DNA of 64,000 nt from Gracilaria vermiculophylla. Lineage: Eukaryota; Rhodophyta; Florideophyceae; Gracilariales; Gracilariaceae. Positions within the stretch are counted from its first letter, which is position 1. Every line of letters begins with the position of its first letter. This document shows positions 26,708 through 37,467 of this stretch, piece by piece. Below the pieces are notes generated by a model. It was given only the letters and a program-made list of their open reading frames with translations, searched no databases and had not been told where the DNA came from. A program made the translations under genes and the position numbers. The DNA lies in NCBI GenBank assembly GCA_019155205.2, contig JAHNZQ020003149.1, positions 1,658,228-1,722,227 of the forward strand. The letters run 5' to 3'.

Positions 26708-29365
26708 ATGAAGCGTTCCGCGAAAATTTGTTGGGTGGGCTTTGTCATCTCCACCATCGTCATTGCCTTCGTTACTGGGCTCGTGCTCTACTTCACTGCT
26801 TTTAAAGATGAGCTGGCCGGCCCTATTCTCAGCTTGACACCCGACGTCACTTCCGGAACTACCGGAACTTCCCTCGTCGATCATCTTGCGCACGCCGTGC
26901 CGGGCTATGAGTATCGAGAAGTAGATTTCGACGGCGACGGTGTTGAGCGTGTCCAGCTCGATGGTTCGCGATCGCACACCCATTATTTTGATGCGGGGCC
27001 GCCAATAATTGAGGGCAGGCTCGTCGAGATGATTTGGTTCAACAAGGACACCGGAGAGCGCATTGGCTCAGGTGCGAGACCCATTGCCGAGTTTCCTGTC
27101 GGAAAAACTCTTGTCGCCCTTACTGTTACTGATAACCACGACGATTCCCACACCGATGTTGCCACAGTTATTGTTGACAAGCCCATTGAACCTGGTGCTT
27201 ATTGTTACTACTATCCCGAGTCCTCCTCCTCTACCATCTCAATAGCTGACCAACTCGCTGACGGAGAGCGCCCTGTCTTCGCTTCAAAGGTATCATCCAT
27301 TGACTTTGCTTCACTCTCTGACTTTCATGTCTCTCAAAGGTCTACTCAATTTCAAATGCGCTGCAACTTTCTCGTTACGGGGGGAAAAGCATCCAAGTTT
27401 TCGATTACCCACATTGGACCCGTTCGTCTCATAGTTGGTGACAAACTTGTCCTGGAATCCGATGCCACCGACGAACGATCCACTTCATCCTCATACCAAA
27501 TCCCAGCCGGCACGCACACCGCACAACTTCTCTACTCACGCTCATCAGCTTCTGACGCTAAACTACAACTTACTGTCGAGGGACAAAAGCTTCAATGCGA
27601 TTTGTCCAACATTCTACCCGTTCTAACTTCTGTAGACCCTCGTGAGTCCCAGCTCTCTGGTGGAGGCTTCGCTAAGATTTCTGGTATTGGTCTTTTCAAT
27701 GGCGTCCAATTTCGCTTTGGCGACAAGCAACTGGATATTGTTGCAGAGCAATCCGATGATAACGAGGTCGTTGTCGCCGTTCCTGAATCCTCAAAGTCTG
27801 GTGCGGTTTCCATCACTGCGTTAAACAGGGTTGGCTCCTCTAACGGCCTCGCATTTCAATATGCTTCAGACGCCTTACCACCCATAAAGTTCCGCGAGTC
27901 TCGCTTGCGAGACGGGAATTCCCCTGCCGTTTTCAATTTGATCACTGGAATCAAGTATGGTCCGGATCATAGGTATTATCTTTCAGCCATCAATAGCGTT
28001 GTTCATTCATTCTCTGCGGGCTACGACATGAAGGCAACGGACCTTTGCAAATCGCCTTCTCTTGGAAAGCATCGTGCGATACTTGGCCTGGCGTTCAATC
28101 CGGCAGATACCGAGTTTAAGTTATACGTGTCTGCGTCTATATTGGATTGGAAGAAGAATGCAAAATTGAATTCGCCGAGGGCCTGGGCTAACGGTCAGAT
28201 TATGCTTCTCAAGAAGAATGTTGACGGAAAGTGTTTGAATAAGGTTGGGGAGCCGGTGATCACGGGGCTTCCCGTTTCAAACCATGACCATGGCGTAAAT
28301 GGTCTTGTGTTCGATGACGATGGAAAGTTGCATATACAAATTGGTGGATTTACGAACGCTGGGCTCAACGACGCGAGCTCAAGACTGGGTGGTTATGACG
28401 AGAATCCACTCAGTGGGGCTAGTTTGGTGGCAGACGTGAACAAGCCGGGCTTTAATGGAAATGTTGAGTACGATATGGATGACCCAGCCAAAGCCAATCA
28501 GATTAAGGGTGATGTCAGCGTCTTTTCTCCAGGATGGCGAAACTCATTTGGTATAAACATCCATTCTAATGGACACCTATATGCGACCGATAATGGCGCT
28601 TCGGCTGGTTTTGGTGATATGTCCGTTTCTTGTACGGCCTCCACCAAATACGTTGGGAAAAATCTGGACGATAAACTTGGAAAGGTGACGGAAGGCAAAT
28701 ATGGTGGTCATCCAAACCGCAACAGAGGTAGAAAGGACCCTCGAGAATGCAAGTTTATGGACGCAAAAGAAGCTTCAAATGGGTTTTACCAGAAGCCCAT
28801 CGCTACGTTTGAGTCTTCGACAAATGGTGTGATGGAATACACTGCAAACAGTTTCAAGGGACAATTGAAAGGAGATCTTCTATGTTCGAAGTATACCACG
28901 GAGAATTCGGCTGGAAAATTATTCCGCATACAACTCGATGCAAATGGAAATCTTAGAAAAGGTCCCGACGAGTTGTGGTTGGCGAGTGGACTGTCTGTAG
29001 AGATGTCACCATATGGTCAGATTATGATGCCCCGAGTGTATAAGAAGGAAGTTATTGTTTTAAACCCTGTAATTGATCCTGGTGTTCTTCCAATGTTTAC
29101 GGCTGTGCTCCCATTTCGAGGACCATTTCAAGGAGGAAACGAGGTCATTGTGACTGGAGAAAATTTGGCCGATGGTGCAGTTGCAGTTTTCGGGGATAAG
29201 AAGTGCACGGATGTATCGCCAGTGTCGGCGGATAAGAGGAGTTTCAAGTGCAAGGTGCCTGCTGGAAGCCCAGGTCAGCGAGTTTCCGTATCATTGCAGT
29301 TTTCCGATAGCTCTCTCAATGTCAATGCCGGAAACGGAATAGATTACGCCTACATGAACGTTTGA
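26708..29365 (+). CDS. Membrane-anchored PKD, PA14-like, TIG and sorbosone-dehydrogenase-like ectoprotein
   Basis: An 885-aa type II membrane protein from ATG 26708, with an anchor at residues 8-30. In order it has a PKD-like Ig domain (about 70-157, ending LVALTVTDNHDDSHTDVATV), a PA14/malectin-like jelly roll (about 160-295), an IPT/TIG domain (about 303-385), a glucose/sorbosone-dehydrogenase-type beta-propeller (about 386-800; NHDHGVNGLVFDDDGKLHI, YGGHPNRNRG) and a second IPT/TIG domain (about 803-885). The propeller may bind PQQ or a sugar, but the catalytic His/Arg/Asp set cannot be confirmed by eye. A carbohydrate-binding or cell-wall surface role is likely (inference). No intron. Confidence 0.8.
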   Translation: MKRSAKICWVGFVISTIVIAFVTGLVLYFTAFKDELAGPILSLTPDVTSGTTGTSLVDHLAHAVPGYEYREVDFDGDGVERVQLDGSRSHTHYFDAGPPIIEGRLVEMIWFNKDTGERIGSGARPIAEFPVGKTLVALTVTDNHDDSHTDVATVIVDKPIEPGAYCYYYPESSSSTISIADQLADGERPVFASKVSSIDFASLSDFHVSQRSTQFQMRCNFLVTGGKASKFSITHIGPVRLIVGDKLVLESDATDERSTSSSYQIPAGTHTAQLLYSRSSASDAKLQLTVEGQKLQCDLSNILPVLTSVDPRESQLSGGGFAKISGIGLFNGVQFRFGDKQLDIVAEQSDDNEVVVAVPESSKSGAVSITALNRVGSSNGLAFQYASDALPPIKFRESRLRDGNSPAVFNLITGIKYGPDHRYYLSAINSVVHSFSAGYDMKATDLCKSPSLGKHRAILGLAFNPADTEFKLYVSASILDWKKNAKLNSPRAWANGQIMLLKKNVDGKCLNKVGEPVITGLPVSNHDHGVNGLVFDDDGKLHIQIGGFTNAGLNDASSRLGGYDENPLSGASLVADVNKPGFNGNVEYDMDDPAKANQIKGDVSVFSPGWRNSFGINIHSNGHLYATDNGASAGFGDMSVSCTASTKYVGKNLDDKLGKVTEGKYGGHPNRNRGRKDPRECKFMDAKEASNGFYQKPIATFESSTNGVMEYTANSFKGQLKGDLLCSKYTTENSAGKLFRIQLDANGNLRKGPDELWLASGLSVEMSPYGQIMMPRVYKKEVIVLNPVIDPGVLPMFTAVLPFRGPFQGGNEVIVTGENLADGAVAVFGDKKCTDVSPVSADKRSFKCKVPAGSPGQRVSVSLQFSDSSLNVNAGNGIDYAYMNV

Positions 29366-29946
29366 GCTAACGAAATGTTGTAATCATGATACGTCTTCCA
29401 CACTGCGGCAAAATTTTGTGCAATCCGTTTCAATCGTGAGCAATACATTTCTCCGTTGGCGAGTTTTTCCGGGGCGTTCAATCTCCCAAAGCCACACCTT
29501 TATGCAACGACAGATACATAAACTGTACAGATTCTGCATTGAATGTCTTTCGCTCGTCCACAGCATTCGTACAACATTGCGAATAGTATTTTCACCATGT
29601 CAGTGTTTTTGTCCGAGCAGAACTTTGCGCATTCACGAGGTCTCTCGCCTGTGACCCCTGGGAGTCGCCATCCTTCTATTACAAGGATCGGAAACAATTG
29701 AGTGGATCGCTATCCGTGATCCCTTACTGGCTGTAGTACTGCAATCTGAGGATTTCATGTTCAGCAACCATCCCCTCAGATCCCTCACAATTTCGCCTCC
29801 GATTAGCAAGGATTGTTCTAAAGCTCAAAAGCGATCGTGAGAAATCTGACTGCTCAAGATTGGCGACATAATTCAGAACATTTTTTGAGTAAACAAATGA
29901 TTTCTACTACCGAGTCTTCTTTAATGTGGACGTTGTGCTCTAATTC

Positions 29947-30174
29947 CTAGCTCAGCAGAGGCCTATCACAAAGATATTTCTCTTTCCGTAAGAAGGCCAG
30001 ATCCCTCTGTGGCGCTTCCCTAATGAGATTTTCTACCGATTTGCAGCTGCGACTCAGATGACTGCAAAGAATTTGTCGACGGCTCGCATTTGTTTTGGGA
30101 CAACGCATCATTATATGGCTACCGTCTTTCTTCACCGCCAGTGCGCAATCGCAGCGAAACAATTTCTGGTTCAT
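29947..30174 (-). pseudogene. Possible non-LTR retrotransposon C-terminal remnant
   Basis: A 75-codon minus-strand frame contains CDC, then HIMMRC followed by PKTNASRRQIL. This resembles the C-x-C...H-x4-C knuckle near the end of LINE polymerases, where H[VI]LLxCP and Arg-rich residues follow. No upstream reverse transcriptase is seen, so at most a short relic. Confidence 0.25.
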
Positions 30175-31389
30175 GTAGCTGGCAACTGGGTGTGGCGTTG
30201 GGGTATGTGCTGTGTACCATTGCGCTAGGGTGATTTCTACGAACCGTGCATCCCTCAGATTCTCGTTGCTTTCATCGTCTTCGAGCAGCAGCAGCCTGTT
30301 CTTTTGTGTGATTCTTAGATGTGCTTTGACGTTACTACCGATTCAAAATGGTAGCAAGGCCATCAAACAGCTAGCTTTCAATTCAACCAACATATTTTGG
30401 AATATTGCAACAAATTTGTTCAGTAGAAGAGGCATTGCAATCTGAATGCTGATTGCTAGTGTAATCATTGCTAAGATCGTAAGTTGAGATTGCAATCTTG
30501 CCCCCCTCAATTTATTTTCATTCGTGCCCCACTTGCTTCTCTCCCAGCCTTCCCCCTTCATGCTTGATGAGAAACAAATCGCAACTCATACACTTCGTCC
30601 TATCCAAATCAAATGTCTCCCGGAATATGTATCGGTGCTCTTCCGGTATATTCTTGTGAAAAGCAGTACATTCTTCTTAACTCGATGGCGAACGTGTCTC
30701 TTGAGGAAGAAATTGCTTCCCTTTTCTCGAATTCCCAGTCTGATGGTTCTTCAATTAACGAATGAAATAAACCAGATAGCAAATGCACGTCACAAGGCCT
30801 GCGAATGTACTGAAATTGATTGCCCTACTAGAAAAGCTCACTTCCTTTTCATTGTTTTCATATGTCATCTCGATGAACAGGACCCCCATTTGCACAGTTT
30901 GAAATAATCTTCTTTTCTCAAAACGATGCATGCGAAAACTTCCTTGGTTACATTAACCATATTAAGTACCCCCCATCGTCGTCGTATTTTTCTTGTTCTC
31001 TCTTAAATGCGGACGCGCGATTTGATTCCGTGAGACACGTGAGGACTGCAACATAACAGTCAGCGCACATCGCCACACCTCTTTGTCTTTCTTTCCAAGT
31101 TGAGGTTCGGCAGTGGTCTGAAATACCTGTGGAAGCAATAACAGACGAGAAAATAGAAACATAGTGGCGTAGGATTCTAGTCATCATCAATCACTTTGTT
31201 CTACGGTGCCATTTGAGAACATGATCTCGAACATATTGTTTGCTCCCTTTAACTGAACGCCGTAATTTGTTTATTAGTGATGTCATCCAAAAGTGGGTTG
31301 GAAAAGTTTTGGTCTTTCCAGTGAGAGAGCATTTCTTTGAACAGAAACGCTATGCCCAAGTAGAAATGAGAACTAGGTACCTTCGTATC

Positions 31390-31390
<1 letters not shown>

Positions 31391-31426
<36 letters not shown>
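31391..31426 (+). repeat. GA dinucleotide microsatellite
   Basis: About 18 GA units in an AT-leaning intergenic region. Confidence 0.95.
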
Positions 31427-31429
<3 letters not shown>

Positions 31430-32450
31430 ATCATTAGGAAAGTAAACCATGCTTGATATAAATCTTTATGGGGCTAGTCTCAGCATTCTTAGTGAAGAAG
31501 AAAAACGTCGCAAACCGATGGTGGAATGAATACCGAAAACAAGGTTGTGCATCTTAAATTCTATAAGAAAATGATCGCTCTTTCTATACGCATCGATCAA
31601 GCCCACGCCCTTTCTTTCACTCAACCGATACTGCAGGACGGTCATGACTGCCTTCTTTGCTTTTGTAATAATTAATCGTGGTCTTTGTCATGGAGAATCT
31701 CGTCAGTTTCTTGTCGAATAATGCATGGGCTCTTGCATGTCGTCCTGTGCGGGAGCGCCAGTCGATGCTCAACGAAAACCCCAAAAGAAAGATGTCGTGG
31801 AAATGGCTGCAGATGCGAAACCTCATTCTTAATTGATATGAAGTGAAAAATAATATGAAAATTCGTCTTTTCTTTCGCTTCGATATTACCACGGAAAAAA
31901 AGAGGGTTAGTCGAAAGTGTGGAAGAGATGGTTTAACAAACTTTTTTGCTTTATAGAAATTCGAGTGTAGTAATTTGATGAGAACTCTTTAGCATGGATG
32001 TCGTCTGCCCCCGGATGTGCGGATGGGTATAAATTTGTTCCCAACACGAAATAGAATGCCCATCCCATTTGTGTTTTTTTTACCACGACAGGTACCAGAA
32101 TCATCAACGCTAAGCCAAAACCCACAGCATTCCTCGCTCTACCTTTCTCTCTCATCGCCATTTCCACTGTTGTTGAACAAAAATCGCGTTGCTAAAGCTC
32201 CCCTCAAAACGTGTTGCTGTCCAAACGAATATTGAGATTTTGAAGAATATGGAGCGTAGCTTTGTAGGCTGTACCGCTCAGTCCGTGTTCGTCACATGCA
32301 CGTCATGCTTTTGTGGCGTGTTGCCATCCAACCCAAGCTGAGCATTACCCGTGTCTGGATTTACAACCGCGAACAAGACTCACAATAAATCCTTTATTCT
32401 CCATGACCAACTCAATATCACTGCTGACAGTTTGGATAAAACCGCGAGAA

Positions 32451-33087
32451 CTAAAAGCAAGCCACAAATTCTGTCTCCACAGGTGCAGATGGTGGAGATA
32501 TTCTCAATTGAGCCATTCCAACAGTTATGGAATCAACGGAGCCCTCCAATACATTTAAGAGTTCCAGAATGAAAGGAGTTGTAAACCATGCCGTTTTTGT
32601 TCTGGACTCCTCCGACGACGGGTTTGTAAAATCAAAACGGCGTCTTTTATGCGACCTTTCCAACTCTTCTCTCCTCCGCTTCTTCACTACATGGTGAGAT
32701 TCCACATAAGGAATCGACTCGGAGCAAATTAAATCCTCCGTTGCGTCCCAAGAGTAGTTTTCCTCTGCCACAGGAAGAAGTTCGGGCTCTTCCTTGACTT
32801 TGTAGGAACACCCCGTTTCCAATGCAAATGTATTGGATTCCATCGCAGTATCGTAGAACAGAAACAAGAATGACAGGGGCAGAAAACAAGGTCTTGGAAA
32901 AGAGTTTGTAACTCAGCAGAACGAGGAGTGCTGAGACTGAGAAATTCTCTGCGACAGCAGTTGCTTCGCCTTTTATTGTGCTTGGTTTCGAATTCAGCTC
33001 ATCGCTATTCGCCGCGAAATCAATTACTTTCCATAATGGATCTATGTCAGACTGAAAAAATTCATGATGAGTTGCATTGAGAAGCAA
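32451..33087 (-). other. Coding-like region in two overlapping frames, unrecognised
   Basis: Two overlapping minus-strand frames (33087-32647 and 32867-32451) look partly protein-like. The second is acidic, then has a Lys/Arg-rich nuclear-signal-like stretch (VKKRRREELERSHKRRRF), then a hydrophobic tail. They may be one gene with an intron or a frameshift. No domain is recognised. Confidence 0.25.
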
Positions 33088-34695
33088 ATAGAAGCATTTT
33101 AGGGATCAAGGTGTCACGATAAGGCCAAAAAGTTCCGTCACATTGCCCCTTCAGGCAAATGCAAATAATTTCCGTTTGTCGTGAACCATCAAACGGCAGG
33201 TACATTTATTCCTGATATTGACAAAGATTTCAACATTGGAAACATCCATGCCCCAGGCTCCCAAAACGGCCTTGTTTTTTTGGGTTCCATGTCTCCTCTC
33301 CTCTTTTCCCGTTTGTCATTACCTGTTTTTCATACAGAAACATGAAAATAGAAGTGCTTCTTCTTACAATTCAAGTCATCCGACTACCTTCCTGTACCAA
33401 ATGGAAGAAAATTAATCCTGAAACAGATCACAGTCACCAAAGCATATTCTTTCTTGTCGTATTTATGGCGATGAACAATCTAAAGTTTTGAATTTTGGAT
33501 GTCGTGACTAGGCACGGTAGGTTTCTCGAGCCACTCAATTTCTAATTCAGAAATATTGACTGCATTGAAGTAGATTTTGATCAATGAGGCTCTGGTTTTT
33601 AAGAGGGACACGAAACCATGGGTTCTCTTCTTGGTAGGCATAGATTTCTCTGCCTGTAAATTGAAACTTTAAATTCAAGAGCACAGAGTGAGAGCGAAAA
33701 AAAAAAGGAAACAACTGCGATGCCAGTCACAACTTGGTATTCAATACGGCAAATTTCACATTCCTGTTCAATTTCGACACTTTTAACTAATACATGGGTT
33801 TCAACTCCAGAGTTTAAGCAAAAAACTTTCTTCATGAAAACTTGGACTCTCATAAACGATTTGCCATTATTGCGTTTTGATGCTTTTGTCGGGTCTCTGA
33901 ATTCTTTTGGTTTTCATGAACCGGAATGATAAGTTTAACAAAAAAAAGTCTATTTCCTCTTCACCATTCCCATGAACAGAACATCAGTTTTGCATTCGTG
34001 TGAAAAAGACTTGTTGAAAAAATGCATCACATCTATGATATTCATCATTTCAATATTGCAGTCCGCACTCCGTGTGGGGTACAGCTTTTTTTTCATCTTC
34101 AAAAGCCATGACTCTGATTCTCGAATGCAATTCTGTTGCAGGATGGACTTTATTGTTCTTCATTGGCTGACATCTAGTCATTTCTCCGGGAATTTATGTA
34201 ATGGACGATATTTCAAGAATCTCCTTGGTTACGGTCAAAATTTGCTTATTTCCGTCTTGGTGATCTATGTCTCTCTAGTCAAGTTCAAAATGTGACAATA
34301 GGCAAAAACCTTATCTATCTAAAAAGAAAAGAGCCGTTTGGGGATACACGTCCCAAAAGTCGTCTGTTTTTCGTTCCGGATAACAACTATTCTTTGGTTT
34401 CTAGCTCCAAAAAAAGATTAGATCAAATCCCAACGACACTTGACATAACTTGATGGCGTAAGATATTATCTATGTAACAAGCGTGTCGAATGTCTTCACG
34501 ATGATTTTCGGCATAAAAAAATTGTTTCAGAGTTCTTTGCCTTGGCCAGCGAAAAAGCAGAGTGAAACTGATTCATTCTTGCATTGCTCTCGCTTGGATC
34601 GAGACATACTCTGTCAGGATCTGATGTTGACTGAAATGATATGGCTCATTTACCACTCGAGCATTCAAGCTACGTTGAACGTTTCAACTCCGCAA
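33088..34695. other. AT-leaning intergenic region
   Basis: No supported gene or RNA. Short A and T runs only. Confidence 0.6.
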
Positions 34696-35625
34696 TCAAG
34701 GTGACTTCAATGGAGTACATGAACAATCGTCCGCTTGCAGAAATGGATGGGCCTTCATTCGTTTATAGTCTACAACGTAGCGCCAGTCCTCAAAATCCGT
34801 ATTCGAATTTAGCATTGCAAATCGTAGTGCTGGTTCTCTTGAAAGACATATGTTCACAAAATCATGAGCGTGAAGCCAGTCCGTTGAACGACGGACCCCA
34901 AGCTTTTGAAAAGCTTCCCAAAACCTATCAGCAATATCAAACTCTCCTCGTTTATACATCTCAATGATGTGTAGAATGGTGGCACACGTTTGACCGTGAA
35001 AGGGGCCCCCATCTCCAAACATGCAAGCCCAGGCAAAAATTCCGATTGCCCAGATATCAGCAGTAGGGTCCGGGGTACTAGAGCTTAAGAATTCCGGAGG
35101 AATGATATTTGCGGTAGTTGTCTGAGAAAGATCATGAGTCTTGGAACCGGTTACGAAAGAAGAGCCATAATCCACAAGACAAACACTGTCACGATTCTTG
35201 CTGTCTACGATGACATTTCTCAACGCAATATCGGCATGCACTATGCCGAAACCGTGCGCAATACTCGAGGCACAGACGAGACTTCGTACGATTCGAACTA
35301 CGCGGTGCAAGGGTAAGGGACAGGGCAGGTTCGATGCGGGCACCCCCGGGGCGAGCGTCATAACCAAATTTAGATAGAGTGGAGTGACATGTGCATTCAA
35401 GAGGCGCGGCACACTTCCAGAATGGTCCTTGCTCAAGCGGACAAGAGCTTCCCTTTCAGCTGCCACGCATGACTCTAATCCGTGACGTGCTACATCAGCA
35501 CGTTTGTAAGTCTTCACAATCACGAACATAGCATCCTGGTTTGTCGAGGGCAGCTCAGCAACAGAAACAAGGGAAGGACTCGATGTTGGGATGTGAGAAA
35601 TGTGACGAAGTCGTTTCAAAGTCAT
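34696..35625 (-). CDS. Protein kinase-like protein with reduced N-lobe
   Basis: A frame of 309 aa from ATG 35625. Kinase landmarks are present: the VAIK-type lysine in FVIVKTYKR (K38), an alpha-C Glu in AAEREALVRL, the catalytic loop VHADIALRN (D132, N137; HRD is HAD), the metal motif DYGSS in place of DFG (D152), an APE-like IPPEFL, and WAIGIFAWA for helix F. No glycine-rich loop is visible before the VAIK lysine. In-frame coding-like sequence continues upstream of the ATG to a TAG at about 35672, so an upstream exon may supply it. The HAD and DYG variants resemble atypical or viral and protist kinases. Substrate unknown. The key K, D, N and D residues are kept, so activity is plausible. Confidence 0.75.
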   Translation of the reverse strand: MTLKRLRHISHIPTSSPSLVSVAELPSTNQDAMFVIVKTYKRADVARHGLESCVAAEREALVRLSKDHSGSVPRLLNAHVTPLYLNLVMTLAPGVPASNLPCPLPLHRVVRIVRSLVCASSIAHGFGIVHADIALRNVIVDSKNRDSVCLVDYGSSFVTGSKTHDLSQTTTANIIPPEFLSSSTPDPTADIWAIGIFAWACMFGDGGPFHGQTCATILHIIEMYKRGEFDIADRFWEAFQKLGVRRSTDWLHAHDFVNICLSREPALRFAMLNSNTDFEDWRYVVDYKRMKAHPFLQADDCSCTPLKSP

Positions 35626-36227
35626 TGGCAAATGGATTTCTTCGCGGTCTGGGAGGATGAGGCGAAAGTTTGGCTACACATTTCCAGCTTCAAAGACAGA
35701 GTGGGAAGGAATGATGTCGAAAGTTGGCACGACCCAACATGGTGTCAGCAACGCACCTTTCGCGGATGAACTTTCTCTCACAACGGCGGGGCCGCATCTG
35801 GCATTCACGCAGGCAGCCTTTTGAGACCGAATAAGCCGCGTGCGTTTGACTCAAAACCTTTGCTTAATTTAGCCGCAATAACACTGGAGCGACGGGTGCA
35901 AAAATTGTCATACCTTACCGTTGTTCTCCGTGTGCCGCACACGAAATCGTTCGGAGCTCCATGTCGAGGTCTCCTCAGCGCATCGCTGAATCCATGGTGT
36001 CAAGAGTTCCGGTGCCGACTTCTTGAGCGCGTTCGTCACTTTGCCGCTTTCTGAAGCACCCAGAGGCTATTGTTCGTGGGGCGCCCAACAGACACATTGT
36101 GTTACTAATCCGGTTGTGCCGAGCAGCACACGACCATTGAAAACCGTTCACCCGACCCTCCACACACCGTAATTGGTCACGTAACTATCACAGCCTTCAG
36201 AAAAGCCAGAAGCACATCAATTCTGAA
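35626..36227. other. Divergent intergenic region
   Basis: Lies between the kinase start (minus) and centrin (plus). It may contain an upstream kinase exon. A minus-strand ATG in good context sits at about 35740 but reads only 16 codons. Nothing else is visible. Confidence 0.45.
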
Positions 36228-36852
36228 ATGCCTGTAAGTTTGCCACACCCTCTTGCGTCCAAATCGTTCCCAATCCTCGGAATATTAGAGTCCTAACTTC
36301 CTCGCGCGCCCGATACGCCTTTCATTTGCTCAGCAGGACGTCGAGATTGAAATAGAGAACAACGCTTCGCGGCCCATAGCGCGACGGCTCGAACTCACAG
36401 AGGAAAGAAAGCAAGAAATTCATGAAGTGTTTGAGTTGTTTGACATTGAGAACGCTGGTCTGGTCGAGAAGAAACAGCTGCGTGTCATGATGCGTTCGCT
36501 TGGGTACGAACCACGTAAAGACCAGCTTGCTCGTCTCATCGTTGCATGCAATATATCACAACGCACTACACAAATCAAGTACGAAGAATTTCACGCGCTC
36601 ATGGAGAAGATGATTAATGAAAGAGATATACAGGAGGAAATGATGCATGCTTTCTCCCTATTTGACACCGACGAGAGCGGCAAAATTACCTTTGAGAACC
36701 TTCGTGAAGTCGCTGATCAGCTTGGAGAACAAATGTCTGATGAGGAATTACGCGAGATGATTAGGGAAGCTGACATGGATAAAGACGGTATGGTAAGCGC
36801 AACTGAGTTTGTTCGCATCATGAAGAAGACTTCACTTTGGTCCGCGCAGTGA
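36228..36852 (+). CDS. Centrin (caltractin/Cdc31 family), two exons
   Basis: The main frame has no usable ATG and opens just after a splice acceptor. An ATG at 36228 followed by one codon (CCT) and GTAAGT gives a two-codon first exon (36228-36233). Exon 2 starts at 36334 after a TCCTAAC branch and a TTTGCTCAG acceptor. The product is about 174 aa. Four EF-hands are seen: EF1 (39-50) and EF2 degenerate, EF3 DTDESGKITFEN and EF4 DMDKDGMVSATE canonical. LELTEERKQEI before EF1 and the C-terminal MKKTSLW are centrin signatures and separate it from calmodulin. Centrins act at spindle poles/centrioles, in TREX-2 mRNA export and in nucleotide excision repair, so a flagellum is not implied. The acceptor could also be 3 nt downstream. 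Confidence 0.9.
36234..36333 (+). other. Centrin intron 1
   Basis: A 100-nt intron: donor GTAAGT, branch-like TCCTAAC near 36291-36297, pyrimidine-rich stretch, acceptor CAG at 36331-36333. Reading straight through meets TAG at 36286-36288, so splicing is needed for an ATG-started centrin. Confidence 0.85.
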
Positions 36853-37467
36853 TTTGGCCCTCTCGTGCAACTTATCATTTCCTCGTGTGTAGAAGTTGAG
36901 CACATCCTCCAACACCAATTTGTCGATTTATGCGAACCTGCGAACCATCTATTCATATCTTTCAATGAAGTATCAGTTGTCAACGTACCGTGAGAACGTT
37001 ACTGGCATGCTCAATGTTGTGCACTATGAAATATAGGTGTATATCCGAAGGTGGTTCAGAGTTGTTGTAAAGTGCTGTTTTGTTGTCATTGTCTCTCAAG
37101 TCTTGAGATGATGTTGTGATTCTTTTGCCTTATTTTGGTAGCGGTTTGATGCGCATCTCGAGTCTTGCATGCGTTCCAACGCCTGGAAAAGGCTTGGAAC
37201 GAGAAATGAGTCAAACAAAGTCGGGTATCATTTTCACCTTTCAGGATCGTTTACCACACGCATCCCGCTGGCGTGATGCTTCTACGATGGATGTGTGATG
37301 TAGAGAGCGGTAATTCTGAGAGGAAAGCCTCTCGAAGTATCAAAAGTTGTGAGCTCGAGACCTGATTTCTGTTGAGAAAGGATCCATGTCGCCACTCACA
37401 CCGGGCTGCAGCTCTCAACGTGTGGGTTTACTTCATGCAGGGCAGTTATGCCAGAACGTCCATATTC
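36853..37467. other. Intergenic between convergent 3' ends
   Basis: The 3' flanks of centrin and the PPC-domain gene. No other feature seen. Confidence 0.6.

Larger units (their letters stand above)
29366..32450. other. Gene-poor region, scattered remnants
   Basis: About 3 kb without a supported gene. Open frames are short and lack protein-like pattern. It holds a GA microsatellite (31391-31426). A minus-strand remnant at 29947-30174 resembles the Cys/His-rich C-terminus of non-LTR reverse transcriptases and is listed separately. Confidence 0.6.

Noticed and set aside
34483..34967. Plus-strand ORFs beside and opposite the kinase gene
   Set aside because: They overlap the kinase C-terminal lobe and read as shadows, with no domain pattern.
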